A DNA stretch of 64,000 nt from a bacterium (GTDB lineage: Bacteria; Hinthialibacterota; Hinthialibacteria; Hinthialibacterales; Hinthialibacteraceae), in assembly GCA_016125385.1 (NCBI GenBank), contig WGLV01000002.1, positions 1-64,000 of the forward strand. The letters run 5' to 3'. The position numbers and the translations under genes were made by a program. The stretch's first letter is position 1, and every line of letters starts with the position of its first letter. Under the pieces are notes generated by a model, which was not told the DNA's origin, made no database searches, and was given only the letters and a program-made list of their open reading frames with translations. This document shows positions 18,206-27,637 of this stretch, piece after piece.

Positions 18206-19648
18206 TTATGCGCTGAGAACGTTCATGTACAGTTTGATGTATTCGTGCGCTGACGCTTCCCAGGAGAAATCGAGTTTCATCGCGCGCTTGACGATGGACC
18301 ACCAGACGTGCTGATTCTGATAGAGCGTGAGTGCGCGGATACAGGCTTCCTGCAACGCCACCGAACTGGCGTCGTAAAAGACGAATCCGTTGCCGTCTGG
18401 AAACGTATTGACGTCCTTGATGGTATCGGCCAGACCGCCTGTATTGCGCACGATGGGCAACGAGCCATATCGCAACGCGTACATCTGAGTAAGCCCGCAA
18501 GGTTCATAGCGTGAGGGCATCAGAAACAGATCGCAACCGGCCTGAACCATGTGAGCGAGGCGGTTATCGTACTCAAGCCTGACGCCGCACTCCGCGCGAT
18601 AGATTTGATCGAGCGTATTATATTTTTCTTCGAGCTCGGGTTCTCCCGTTCCCAGAACAGCAAATCGAGCGCCACGAGAGATCAGGCGGGGAATCGCCTC
18701 AGCAAGCAGATCGAGCCCTTTTTGTGAGGCGAGTCGTGACACCACGCCGAACAGAGGTTTGCTGAGATCGCCTTCAGGCAGGTTAAACGCCTTCAACAGA
18801 GCTCGTTTGCACTCGATCTTATCCGTCTCGACGGTGTCGATCGTGTATTGCACGGGCAGGTTCGTGTCCGAATCGGGCGACCAGTCCGAGTAATCCACGC
18901 CATTCAGAACGCCGACAAGCCGGTCGTACCGTTGGCGCAACACCCCGTCCAATCCACAACCGAATTCATGCGTCTGGATTTCTTCGGCGTAGGTGGGGCT
19001 TACCGTGCTGACATAGTCGCTGAACAGAATGCCGCCCTTCATCAGATTGACGCGGTCGTAAAACTCCATTCCGTTCAGTTTGAAGTACGACCAGTCGAGC
19101 CCGGTTTTGAGGAAATCATCCGTGGGGAACGAGCCCTGATACGCCAGGTTATGGATGGTGAACAGGCTCTTCAGGCGAGCCAGTTTGGGTTCCTGGGCGG
19201 AGGCGGCGCGGATGTAGACCGGCGCCAGCGCCGACTGCCAATCGTTGGCGTGAATCAGGTCGGCCTCAACCAGCCCGCGATTGATCAGTTCCAGAGCGGC
19301 GCGGCTGAAAAAGGCGAAGCGTTCCAGATTGTCGGAATAATCAACTCCGTTTTCGTTGTAGATTCCAGCGCGATCAAAAAATTCGTCTCGCGCGATGAGA
19401 TACACCGGGATGCTGGTTTTGGGCAAAACGGTTTTCAATATCTCCGCTTGATAACTGGTTTCGCCAAGTTGAATGTCAAAGCGGTCGACGACTTCCGCGT
19501 CTCTGGCTACGCCGCGATAGCGGGGCATGACGAGCGAGACGTGCAGTCCTTTTTTTACGAGTGCTCTGGGCAACGATCCCGCTACGTCGGCGAGTCCGCC
19601 GGTTTTGGCGAATGGAGCGATTTCGGAGGCGATAAACAATATTTTCAT
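18206..19648 (-). CDS. glgA: Glycogen synthase (ADP-glucose type, GT5)
   Basis: 480 residues from ATG at 19648; an upstream extension reaching 19888 would overlap the neighbouring gene out of frame and has no family similarity. The N-terminus MKILFIASEIAPFAKTGGLA contains the ADP-glucose-binding KTGGL motif (Lys about 15). HANDWQSALAPVYIRA is the starch-synthase catalytic stretch and the C-terminal Rossmann half shows VVSRLASQKGLDLL, LMPSRYEPCGLTQMYALRYG and VRNTGGLADTI. It elongates alpha-1,4-glucan chains in the cytosol. It lies 40 bases after the parvulin gene and 33 before GH57. Confidence 0.96.
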   Translation of the reverse strand: MKILFIASEIAPFAKTGGLADVAGSLPRALVKKGLHVSLVMPRYRGVARDAEVVDRFDIQLGETSYQAEILKTVLPKTSIPVYLIARDEFFDRAGIYNENGVDYSDNLERFAFFSRAALELINRGLVEADLIHANDWQSALAPVYIRAASAQEPKLARLKSLFTIHNLAYQGSFPTDDFLKTGLDWSYFKLNGMEFYDRVNLMKGGILFSDYVSTVSPTYAEEIQTHEFGCGLDGVLRQRYDRLVGVLNGVDYSDWSPDSDTNLPVQYTIDTVETDKIECKRALLKAFNLPEGDLSKPLFGVVSRLASQKGLDLLAEAIPRLISRGARFAVLGTGEPELEEKYNTLDQIYRAECGVRLEYDNRLAHMVQAGCDLFLMPSRYEPCGLTQMYALRYGSLPIVRNTGGLADTIKDVNTFPDGNGFVFYDASSVALQEACIRALTLYQNQHVWWSIVKRAMKLDFSWEASAHEYIKLYMNVLSA

Positions 19649-19688
19649 GCCGGGCCTGTTTTGGGTAACGGGTTCGGTTCTCAGATTC

Positions 19689-21623
19689 TTATTGCGGCGT
19701 TTTCGAGTTAGCTGTTTTTTCCGTTTGTGCATAGTAATGAATATCGGCCTGCAAATCAGGACGTTTCGCCAGGCGGGCCATATAGCCACGAACCTGAGTG
19801 AGCGCTTGCTGGTTGAATTCGGCGGGATGCAACTGGTCAAACTCGTCGAGCAACCGCTGGCGTAATTCCTGAATCTCTTTAGAAGCAAATGCCGTACCGA
19901 TTAACTCTCTTGCTTCATCAAAAGTATATGGACGCGGCGGCGTGATGTCTCTGACGTAATAGATTTCATATCCAAACCGCATCTGTTGGTCGTCGTTATA
20001 GGGAATGGGTTTGGTGATCTCGCCGGCTTTCAGCCCCACAACGGCGGCCTGCAAGGCCGCGTTCATCCGGTTTTCAGGTATTACGCCGAGTCGTCCTCCC
20101 GAGCTGGCGTCGTCTCCATTGGAGGCGTACAGCGCGGCGGCGTCAAGGAAGGGGCGGCCCTCTTCCAATTCGGCGCGCGCCCGATTGGCGCGGTCTTCAG
20201 CCTGTCGGGTTCGAATCACCCGTTCAAAAGAAGACAGCGAGTAATCGAAAGGAACGCGGAAGAAAATGTGATAGAGATCGTAAATAGCCGGCGTGGTCAG
20301 ATATTGAGAATCTTTGTATTTCTCGTATTGTTCGCGGATTTTCTCATCGGGCATGACCGCGTCGCTGGCTTGTTCTGAGAGGTACAGATCGGCGAGCCGC
20401 GAACGCCGCCAGACCGAAAGGGTCGCGGCGACATCGCTTTCATCCCAGCCACGAGCGCGGGCTTCAGCCAGACACGCGTATTTATTGGCGAGCACGTTGA
20501 GAAAATCGCGCTTCATTTCCGTCGTCCATTTGTGATTCTGAATCGCCATATCCTTGAACTCGCCGAATGTGAGCTCATAAACCCCCGGTACACTCAACAC
20601 GATGGACGATGGATCGGCGTTTTCTGGAGCAATCAACGGTTCATCATTGATCAGACAATTGTGTTTTTCCTGCAACGAGCGGGACAGGCGATAGATGCCT
20701 TCGTTGCGTTTTTCGTCGAATAACTTTTTTAGAATTCCATCACGTACTTCTTCGTAGGGCCGGTATTGGGGTTCGATGAAATCATCGAGTTTCAGGATGT
20801 AATAGCGATCGTTGTACTCGAAAATCGGAGAATATTCTCCTTTTTTGAGCCGCTTGAGTTGTTCTTCAATCGCGGGCGCCGCCGATCCGGGTGGAATGGG
20901 ATTAGCAAGCCCACGAATATTGGCGGGCGCTTCTGAATACTTGACCGCGGCTTCTTCAAACGAGTCGCCCGATTCGATCGCTTTGTACGCTTCATTGATT
21001 TTTTGTTGAGCCGCTTCCGGCGGGCGGCCCTCCGCGTTTTTGTAGACGTAGATGCCGCGAACCTGAAAGACGTTGGTGTTGTCTTCCATGAAGAGGCCTT
21101 CGTGATTCTGTTCGTAAAAACGGCGCAGGTCGGCCTCTGTGATCGAGATATTCTTCAATACTTCTTCCACGACGACCTTCTGATACAACTCGTCGTCGAG
21201 CGTGTTTTTCATGTATTCGGTGAACTCGGGTTTTTGATCGAGTTCCTGTTCCTGCGCCTTCACGGCAAGGATGGATTCAAACGCGATCTCGTGCGCGATG
21301 TCTTTTATATAATCCGTCGTCGAATTAATCTCCGCGGAGGGCAAATCCCCCCCGGAAGGATTGGCTGCTTTTTCATCGTGTAACACGACGTGAGCGAGAT
21401 ATTCATCAAAGGATTTCGTTTCCTGGTATTCCAGCATGAAATCACGGACGGAAACGGTGCGATCGCCGAAAGATATCAGGGTGACGTCCGGCGCTGGACG
21501 GTTGATCTGTCGCGATGGCTCGCCGCCGCAATGAGAAAGCGCTGTGGCGAGCAGAATTACGCACGCGAGCCAGGATAGAGAAGAACGGATTTCAGGGAGT
21601 CGCATCAAGTTCATTGTATCCAT
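19689..21623 (-). CDS. Double-parvulin peptidyl-prolyl isomerase, periplasmic
   Basis: 644 residues. A hydrophobic N-terminal segment (LSWLACVILLATALSHC) ends at Cys32; the residue before it is His, so the lipobox is atypical and lipidation is uncertain. A SurA-N-like helical part follows, then one parvulin-type (PpiC) domain around 170-300 (FQVRGIYVYKNAEGRPP then SGDSFEEAAVKYSEAP) and a second around 440-590 (LYHIFFRVPFDY, EGRPFLDAAALYASNGDD, GGRLGVIPENRM). Such proteins fold or escort outer-membrane and secreted proteins. Spacing to GT2 (36 bases) and to glgA (40) suggests one operon, though the mixed functions make the logic unclear. Confidence 0.85.
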   Translation of the reverse strand: MDTMNLMRLPEIRSSLSWLACVILLATALSHCGGEPSRQINRPAPDVTLISFGDRTVSVRDFMLEYQETKSFDEYLAHVVLHDEKAANPSGGDLPSAEINSTTDYIKDIAHEIAFESILAVKAQEQELDQKPEFTEYMKNTLDDELYQKVVVEEVLKNISITEADLRRFYEQNHEGLFMEDNTNVFQVRGIYVYKNAEGRPPEAAQQKINEAYKAIESGDSFEEAAVKYSEAPANIRGLANPIPPGSAAPAIEEQLKRLKKGEYSPIFEYNDRYYILKLDDFIEPQYRPYEEVRDGILKKLFDEKRNEGIYRLSRSLQEKHNCLINDEPLIAPENADPSSIVLSVPGVYELTFGEFKDMAIQNHKWTTEMKRDFLNVLANKYACLAEARARGWDESDVAATLSVWRRSRLADLYLSEQASDAVMPDEKIREQYEKYKDSQYLTTPAIYDLYHIFFRVPFDYSLSSFERVIRTRQAEDRANRARAELEEGRPFLDAAALYASNGDDASSGGRLGVIPENRMNAALQAAVVGLKAGEITKPIPYNDDQQMRFGYEIYYVRDITPPRPYTFDEARELIGTAFASKEIQELRQRLLDEFDQLHPAEFNQQALTQVRGYMARLAKRPDLQADIHYYAQTEKTANSKTPQ

Positions 21624-21659
21624 TGTAACAGGGTTTCAGGTGGACGCCGCATAATCGTG

Positions 21660-22565
21660 TCAGTGGGTCCATAAATGGACGCGCACGATCAGGTCGGCCA
21701 CCAGTCCGAGAACGAACATCTGAATACTGGTCATCATTAAAACGATAAAGGTTGCGTCCATAAAACGCCCCATCGCCTGTGAAACGATTAAAACCAGAAA
21801 CGCGGCGAAGGCAAGCAGAACGCTGAGCGGCAGAAAGAAATTCAACGGACGTAATAACACCACCGTGCGCAGAATCACCATGATCATGTTCCACGTGTCG
21901 GCGACCGGTCTGAACTTGGAACGTCCGGCGCGTTTGCGGTATTCGATTTCAGGATACGAAACTCGCTTGCCGTTGGCGTGAAACGCGATGGTGATTGTGG
22001 TGGTCAATGAAAATCCATCCGGCAGCAACCGCAGGATCGGTTCGACTTCTTCGCGCCGGAACGCGCGCAACCCCGAATTGAGGTCAGGAATCGAGCGGCG
22101 TACCATCCATTGGGCGAAGATGCGTATCATCCATTTCGCGGGGCGCCGAATCCAGGGAATTTTTGCGTTGGAGCCGATTCGTGCGCCCACCGCCATATCG
22201 ACGCAATCCAGATGATCGACCAATGTCTGAATCGCGCTGGCGGGGTAGGTGCCATCCGCGTCGATGATCACAATGTTGGGATATCTGGTGTGCTGGATGC
22301 CGGTTTTGATGGCGGCGCCGTAACCGAGGTTGACCTCGTGACGCACGCATTGAAACGTATCGTCATTCAGCAATGGAAGGATCGGTTCATGAGACCCGTC
22401 ATCGACGAACATGATTTCACAGGGATATTCGAGCGATGCCGTGAAGCCGCGTAATTCAGCGGCGCATTCGCGCAGGCCTTCCGATTCGTTATAAACGGGA
22501 ACGATGATCGACAGGCCTTCTTGAGCGCGGCCGGGCCGATCCTGAATGGGGGCAGTCTGAATCAT
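21660..22565 (-). CDS. Glycosyltransferase family 2 with two C-terminal membrane helices
   Basis: 301 residues. GT-A signature residues: SIIVPVYNESEGLRECAAEL, MFVDDGSHEP (DDGS), the second acidic site VIIDADGTYPASAIQTLVDHL and SGLRAFRREEVEPILRL. Two hydrophobic helices occupy about 235-300 (LNFFLPLSVLLAFAAFLVL, then FIVLMMTSIQMFVLGLVADL). This is the DPM1/GtrB plan, in which a nucleotide sugar is loaded on a polyprenyl phosphate at the cytosolic face. Substrate unknown. First gene of the minus-strand group ending at 15310. Confidence 0.88.
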   Translation of the reverse strand: MIQTAPIQDRPGRAQEGLSIIVPVYNESEGLRECAAELRGFTASLEYPCEIMFVDDGSHEPILPLLNDDTFQCVRHEVNLGYGAAIKTGIQHTRYPNIVIIDADGTYPASAIQTLVDHLDCVDMAVGARIGSNAKIPWIRRPAKWMIRIFAQWMVRRSIPDLNSGLRAFRREEVEPILRLLPDGFSLTTTITIAFHANGKRVSYPEIEYRKRAGRSKFRPVADTWNMIMVILRTVVLLRPLNFFLPLSVLLAFAAFLVLIVSQAMGRFMDATFIVLMMTSIQMFVLGLVADLIVRVHLWTH

Positions 22566-22777
22566 GTCTCTCCGCCGGGGTTACCCCTTAGATGTCGCGA
22601 TCCCTGAATCCGTCGTGACGATTCGATTTTTTCAGGGCGTAACCGTCCACTATGATGAAGCGCGATGAAGTCATTTCGAGGATTGTCCAATTTCAATAAG
22701 CTATTATAATTTTAATATCAAATTCAATTTCGTGTCATCTCTGACGGCCGCCGCCGTCAGTGGGTGGGGATGAACTC
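22566..22777. promoter_or_regulatory. Divergent control region with promoter and two leader hairpins
   Basis: For the + gene: TTGTCC (22683-22688), 16-base spacer, TATAAT (22705-22710). The + leader contains a perfect 8-bp hairpin CTGACGGC (22741-22748) / GCCGTCAG (22753-22760) ending just before the GGTGGGG ribosome site. On the minus side, the leader of the GT2 gene can fold CCCTGAA (22602-22608) with TTCAGGG (22631-22637), and GGGG/CCCC around TTA at 22577-22587. Confidence 0.6.
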
Positions 22778-23140
22778 ATGAATGACGAGCGTGTGTTTCA
22801 ATGGTTAGCCGATCATGATCGGCGTTATCATCTCAATGCATACTTGTTCGTTCTTGAAGCGCTTCGCTACACGCAGGCGTTGTACAAGAAGACGCGTCAC
22901 GTTTCAGGGCGTCAGTTGCTGGTCGGCATCGCCAAATTCGCCAAAAACCGGTACGGCGAGATGGCGTACCTGGTATTTGAAAACTGGGGCGTTCAAACCC
23001 CGCGCGACTTCGGCAACATCGTCTTCAACCTGGTTGAGATGGGTGAAGTCAAAAAGACCGCCGACGACCGCATTGAAGATTTCGACGTTGATTTCGATCT
23101 GAAGAGTCAGCTCGAAAAAGTCGAACAAAGCCTCGGCTGA
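22778..23140 (+). CDS. Minf_1886 family protein (function unknown)
   Basis: 120 residues from ATG at 22778, chosen over the GTG at 22760 because GGTGGGG sits correctly before the ATG and the GTG lies inside the hairpin. The run RYHLNAYLFVLEALRYTQAL, the central RHVSGRQLLVGIAKFAKNRYG, then VFENWGVQTPRDFGNIVFNLVEMG matches the family called Minf_1886 or Verruc_Plancto-restricted protein. Its members are small, cytosolic and of unknown role; the pattern of two short alpha segments and a winged-helix-like centre is only a guess. It is monocistronic, convergent with the SurA gene. Confidence 0.85.
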   Translation: MNDERVFQWLADHDRRYHLNAYLFVLEALRYTQALYKKTRHVSGRQLLVGIAKFAKNRYGEMAYLVFENWGVQTPRDFGNIVFNLVEMGEVKKTADDRIEDFDVDFDLKSQLEKVEQSLG

Positions 23141-23179
23141 ATCCGATCCCTTTATAGAATGTTTTCGGATCACGGCGTC

Positions 23180-24145
23180 TTACGACGCCGCGATTCGTAT
23201 ATCGATCTTCGCATTCTCGTGAAGATCGGTGATCCATTGCTTCATGACGTCTTCCAGTTTTTTCCGCAGTAATAATTTTCCCGGCGTTTCTTTTTCAAGA
23301 ACCTTGATGACATGAAAGCCGAGCGGCGTCCTGATCGGATCGGTGATGGTGTTTTCATCCATTCCGAACAGAACGTCGAATTGAGGGAACATCTGCCCCT
23401 TGCGGAAACGGGGCAGAACGCCTCCCTGAGCGCGGGTTTCCTGATGTTCGGAGAACGTCGCGGCCAGCTCATCAAACGATTCGCCATTACGGGCGCGGGT
23501 GGCGATCTGCCGTGCTTTTTCCAGAGCCTGCGCCACCTGCGGTTCGGTGGCGTCTTCAGGAACGCGGATCAGGATATGCGCCACCTGGATCATCTCATCA
23601 TCAAACATGCCGGGATTGTCTTTCTTGTATTGCTGAATCTCTTCGGGCGTGGGAGGTTGTACCTCGCCCCGCTTGATCTGAGGGGCGACGATGTGGAGCA
23701 GGTAATCCTTATACACCTGCTGACGCTGAATGCGGCGCATTTCATCCCAGGTGACCCCCATTTCCTTTTCGCGTTGTTCGAGCGCGCTGGGCGACGAGTA
23801 TGGCGCCTGCATCTGTTCGATGATGCGATCCGTCTGGCGATCGACCGACTGACGGACGAGGTCTTTCTGGTCGGGATTCAGACGCTGTTCGATCGCGTTG
23901 ATCAGCAGTTTTTCATCAATCAGGAATTTGAGGGCTTCGAGACGAACCTGATTCAGTTGCTGTTCAGACAAAGAACTCAGATCCACGTCGCTTTTCTTGC
24001 GTAGTTGGATGTAATCGTCCAGCTCGCCGGTGAGGATGACTTCTCCATTCACCACGGCGGCGATTTTTTCCGCGCCGGCGGCCTGGCTCCACGAGATTTG
24101 GACGGCGCAAACCACCAGAATCAGAATCCATAAATGCTTTCGCAT
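23180..24145 (-). CDS. SurA-like periplasmic chaperone / PPIase
   Basis: 321 residues. Signal peptide LWILILVVCAVQISWSQAAG, then the SurA N-domain start EKIAAVVNGEVILTGELDDY. A single parvulin domain occupies about 190-290: IQVAHILIRVPEDATEPQV, NGESFDELAATFSEHQETRA and GGVLPRFRKGQMFPQFD, ending TPLGFHVIKVLEKETPG. SurA escorts beta-barrel proteins to the BAM complex. GAGGAG lies seven bases before the ATG. It is 71 bases after the amidohydrolase gene, so it might be read in the same transcript. Confidence 0.9.
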   Translation of the reverse strand: MRKHLWILILVVCAVQISWSQAAGAEKIAAVVNGEVILTGELDDYIQLRKKSDVDLSSLSEQQLNQVRLEALKFLIDEKLLINAIEQRLNPDQKDLVRQSVDRQTDRIIEQMQAPYSSPSALEQREKEMGVTWDEMRRIQRQQVYKDYLLHIVAPQIKRGEVQPPTPEEIQQYKKDNPGMFDDEMIQVAHILIRVPEDATEPQVAQALEKARQIATRARNGESFDELAATFSEHQETRAQGGVLPRFRKGQMFPQFDVLFGMDENTITDPIRTPLGFHVIKVLEKETPGKLLLRKKLEDVMKQWITDLHENAKIDIRIAAS

Positions 24146-24216
24146 ATTATTCTCCTCTTGAAGTCCCGTTTATCCAATTACGGATGAATCACTTGAGCGA
24201 TAACGGCAATTACCAG

Positions 24217-24954
24217 TCACACAGTGTACAGAATTCGCCGCAAAGATTCCAGAATCGCCGGTTTGATCGGGCCCCATGATTTGGCGCGTTCAGACCAGTG
24301 GCGTTGATTGATCTCCAACTCCACGCCGAGATATACGGCCTGCGAGAAACGGGTGCGCAGCCAGGTGGTAAACCCATCGGACGCGCCTTTGTAAGGCCGG
24401 TTGCAATGGATCGCGATTCGTGGCAGTAAATCTGAACACTCGCGTTTCCAGCGGCGGCACAAATCCTGCTCCAATGGTCTCGCGGGATCGTACAACAGCC
24501 CAATGCCGGTTGGACGTTCGACGCCGTTGAGTATCGGCGTGAAGGTATGGACCGCGAGATGGAACACCCGTTCACCGCGTTCGATTCTATCGCGTATCTC
24601 TTGTTCCACAACACCACGATGTGACGCGTAATAGTGTTCGAGGAGATGGTTTTTGTCATCCACAGGCAAAAACCGGGTGAACTCGGAAAACAGGCGAGGG
24701 TGATGTGGAGAACGATTGCAATCGATTACCAGACGGCTGATGAGAGTGTATCGCAGCGGGGCGTTGAAATCCGCCTCGATGGCTTGCGCCATGTTCAACG
24801 CGCCGACGTCAAATCCGCGATGCGTTCGCAGGATCGCCGTGGCGGCGCTCAAATCTTCTTTGCAGCATTCGGGAATCTCCGCTCCGGCGTGTTCGCACGT
24901 GAGATAAAGAGACAGCCCCGCGCTCAACGGAAAAGCCGCCCCTGAGCGAGGCAT
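24217..24954 (-). CDS. N-formylglutamate amidohydrolase-like enzyme
   Basis: 245 residues from ATG 24954 (a GTG two codons earlier is possible). The FGase fold signatures are present: SLYLTCEHAGAEIPECC near the N-terminus, RTHRGFDVGALNMAQAI, RLVIDCNRSPHHPRLFS, FHLAVHTFTPILNG and YLGVELEINQRHW at the end. His and Glu in these runs are the expected zinc ligands. Family members hydrolyse N-acyl-glutamate or related amide bonds. It overlaps the GCS2 stop by about 31 bases and is the fourth gene of the amidoligase cluster, where it may hydrolyse or recycle the ligated product. Confidence 0.88.
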   Translation of the reverse strand: MPRSGAAFPLSAGLSLYLTCEHAGAEIPECCKEDLSAATAILRTHRGFDVGALNMAQAIEADFNAPLRYTLISRLVIDCNRSPHHPRLFSEFTRFLPVDDKNHLLEHYYASHRGVVEQEIRDRIERGERVFHLAVHTFTPILNGVERPTGIGLLYDPARPLEQDLCRRWKRECSDLLPRIAIHCNRPYKGASDGFTTWLRTRFSQAVYLGVELEINQRHWSERAKSWGPIKPAILESLRRILYTV

Positions 24955-26168
24955 TCGCACAATTCCGCATAGATAAAATGCAGGCTGTCTACGTCGAGGC
25001 CTTCAGTTAAACGGTTAAGAATGCGAGTCGAGAGCGAGCCGTGTTCGAGTATCCATTCCAGCGCGGCGCAAGCTTTGGCGTCACGCTGTTTGAATTCATG
25101 GCCAAGTTCAGCGAACAGATGTTTCCACACGCCGCCCGCGAGAACCGGATCCTCTGATTCAATGCCCAGAAGGCGCAGGTAATCGCGATCGGCGACCGGG
25201 GCGCATTCGGCTTTTTCGATACATTGAAGGAAGATCGTTTCCAGCGGTTCGGTTTTGACGTTTTTCTGTTCGGCGAACGGCGTCCAGCGCTCTTTGACCA
25301 GCGCCTTTAATGCGGCGTCGATCAGCATTAACACGCCCAGGTCGGCGCTGGGGCATTCCTGAATATCGAGCACGCGAATCTCGATCGAGCCCCGGTCGAA
25401 TCGCGCGATGGCGCCGCGCGAGTTGAGCCATTCATGACGCAGGATGCCCTGCGGATCGAGAGGCGCGATGTCGCGGTACATGGGATCAAAGATGCGTTCC
25501 TTGTATTCGCGGTGCGTGAATACCGCTTCGGGAATGACCCGGCCCGTCACCGAGGGGACGCGTTCGGAATTGGTCCGGTAATACGCCATGCGCGCGTCGA
25601 GCCAGTTCGCGCGGCGGCCATCGACCAGTGGGCTGCTGGCCGCCAGAGCGGGCAATAACGGCATGAGGATGCGAATCGCCGCATGCAGCCGCCCGAACTC
25701 TTCATCGCTGGAAAAGGGCAGATTCAGATGAACGCTTTGCAGGTTCGACCAGCCGTGCCCGCCGCAGCCGAAGATGCGATCGTAACTTTCGTACACGGGG
25801 TTGAATTCATGCGGCCAGAGCTGCGTTTCCTGATCGGGGTTCATCCAGGGGTGCATGGCGGTGGGCATGAGCCGGGCGCCGAATTCTTCAAGACGCCGAT
25901 CCAGGTCTTCAATCTGCGACTGGAACAAGCCCGCCAGCCCCGCCAGACCGGGAGCCGGCCCGTTGGTTTTGAGTTCGATCACATGGTTAACGAGCTCGTT
26001 GGACCAGGAAATCTAGCCGCGCTCGATCTCCGATTCATACGAACCGGCCACGGAATGAATCAACCTGTCGCAGAGCGGCGCGACGTTGAGCGTCGAACGA
26101 TTCACGATCATGTATTCCAGTTCGACGCCGTATGCGCTGAAGAGGGCGCGTGACGTTTGAGAAGACAT
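24924..26168 (-). pseudogene. GCS2-type carboxylate-amine ligase, interrupted by in-frame TAG
   Basis: From ATG at 26168 (three bases after the RimK stop) the frame reads SRALFSAYGVELEYMIVNRS and continues to SYESEIERG, then meets TAG at codon 52 (26013-26015). After the stop the same frame carries on as ISWSNELVNHVIELKTNGPA to the end at 24924. The pieces match the GCS2 family, GVELEYMIV before the break and HVIELKTNGPAP, WSNLQSVHLNLPF and SIEIRVLDIQECPSADLG after it. The enzyme would join an amine to a carboxylate using ATP. A GTG (25982) inside the helix could restart only a truncated protein without the first Glu-binding strand. Decay, sequencing error and read-through cannot be separated here. 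Confidence 0.8.
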
Positions 26169-26170
26169 GG

Positions 26171-27628
26171 TTAGCGGGCTTTCCGTTTTTCAATTCGTTC
26201 GACAAAGACGGAGATGATCTGGTCGTAGAGCGCGTCTTTCAGCTTCGCGTCTTCAAAACCGGCGTCGATGCTGGGATTGTCGTTGATTTCTATGACGTAC
26301 ACTTTATCGCCGATTTGTTTCAAGTCGACGCCGTATAGCCCATCGCCGATCAGGTTGGCGGCGCGCAGAGCGGTTTTGACGACCGCGGGGGGCGACTCTT
26401 CGACTAGATACGAGGCCACGTCACCGTAGCGCGTTTCGCCATTCATCTCATTCTTCTGAATCTGCCAGTGATCGGAGGCCATGAAATACTTGCAGACGTA
26501 GATCGGCTTGCGATTCAACACCCCCACCCGCCAGTCAAAAGGCGTGGGGGTGTATTCCTGAGCGATGATGAGATCGGAATCATCAAGCAGCCGCTCGATG
26601 ATACGATGCAGGCTGTCGGGATCTTCCGCTTTGAATACGCCCTGTGAAAACGAACTGTCGGGCATTTTTAAAATGCAGGGCAAACCGATGGTCTGTTGAA
26701 CCTGCGTCTTGTTATCGCGATGAACGATCATGGTACGGGGATGCGATATGCGGTGACGGCTGAGCAGCTCCGCGAGGAAAACCTTATTGGTGCATAGCTG
26801 GATGGACGCCGGATCGTCGATTACGACAAGCCCTTCGGCGGCGGCGCGGCGAGAAAAGCGGTAGGTATGATGATCGACGTTGGTGGTCTCGCGGATAAAC
26901 AGCGCGTCGAATTCGGGGATCGAGCCATAGTCGTCCTTGTCGATAAATTCCACGCCCAGGTCGGCTCGTTTGGCTGCTCTGGCGAAATTTTTTAACGCGC
27001 GATCGTTGGAGGGCGGGTTTTCTTCATCATCGCTGACCAGGATCGCGAGATCGTAACGAGGGATCTTCCGCCGGGGCGCGCGCGGCGCGGATGCGAAAAA
27101 TTCCTCCGCCGCCTGCGTGACGAAGCCGTAATGCTCCTGAACCACTTCCTTGATGGTGATAGGGTAGATTCTGTGCAGAGCCCAATGGTTATCGAGATAA
27201 CGGAACTCGGCGCGAAGCAAGGGCGATTGAAACAGGCGTGAGAGCTGGTCAGCTAGGCGTTCATACCGCTTCGCCATGTTTCGTCCGAAATAAATGCTGA
27301 GGGTGAAACGATCGGATTGCAGCGGTTTGAGGCTGCGCTGAATCAGTTCGTCAAGATCGTCGGAGATCAGCCGCAGAATCGAAAGCGACTTCATGTCCTG
27401 AATCGTTTCGATGCTGGGGATGGGGCGATGATCGCGGGCGGCCGCCAGCAGGGAGACGTAATACCCCAGGCTCTGATAGCGGTAACTGCTGCACAGGTTG
27501 AATACTTTTACGCCGCGCTGATCGCTGAATTTGGGGTCGGAAAGATAGTGACGGGCCGAGACGACCTCCGCGCCCGTATGAGTGAACGGCCAGCGTTTTG
27601 GATTGTTCACGACGATGAGGTTCGGCAT
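26171..27628 (-). CDS. RimK-type ATP-grasp ligase with RLAN N-terminal domain
   Basis: 485 residues. The first ~180 residues (NLIVVNNPKRWPFTHTGAEV, VFNLCSSYRYQSLGYYVSLL, then IQDMKSLSILRLISDDLDEL) match the RLAN domain that precedes some ATP-grasp enzymes. A pre-ATP-grasp segment (RYDLAILVSDDEENPPSND) follows. The ATP-grasp fold spans about 285-470 with CILKMPDSSFSQGVFK, IAQEYTPTPFDWRVGVLN and the metal-binding VIEINDNPSIDAG near 447. RimK enzymes add amino acids to a carboxyl group using ATP. Close packing (3 bases to GCS2, 9 from the C39 gene) indicates a single transcript. Confidence 0.9.
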   Translation of the reverse strand: MPNLIVVNNPKRWPFTHTGAEVVSARHYLSDPKFSDQRGVKVFNLCSSYRYQSLGYYVSLLAAARDHRPIPSIETIQDMKSLSILRLISDDLDELIQRSLKPLQSDRFTLSIYFGRNMAKRYERLADQLSRLFQSPLLRAEFRYLDNHWALHRIYPITIKEVVQEHYGFVTQAAEEFFASAPRAPRRKIPRYDLAILVSDDEENPPSNDRALKNFARAAKRADLGVEFIDKDDYGSIPEFDALFIRETTNVDHHTYRFSRRAAAEGLVVIDDPASIQLCTNKVFLAELLSRHRISHPRTMIVHRDNKTQVQQTIGLPCILKMPDSSFSQGVFKAEDPDSLHRIIERLLDDSDLIIAQEYTPTPFDWRVGVLNRKPIYVCKYFMASDHWQIQKNEMNGETRYGDVASYLVEESPPAVVKTALRAANLIGDGLYGVDLKQIGDKVYVIEINDNPSIDAGFEDAKLKDALYDQIISVFVERIEKRKAR

Positions 27629-27637
27629 GGCGAATGA

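Noticed and set aside
26013-26015. Pyrrolysine or other recoding at the TAG in GCS2
   Set aside because: No pyl genes in the window, TAG is used as a normal stop in nearby genes, and the site is not an established recoding position. Kept only as an option in the finding.
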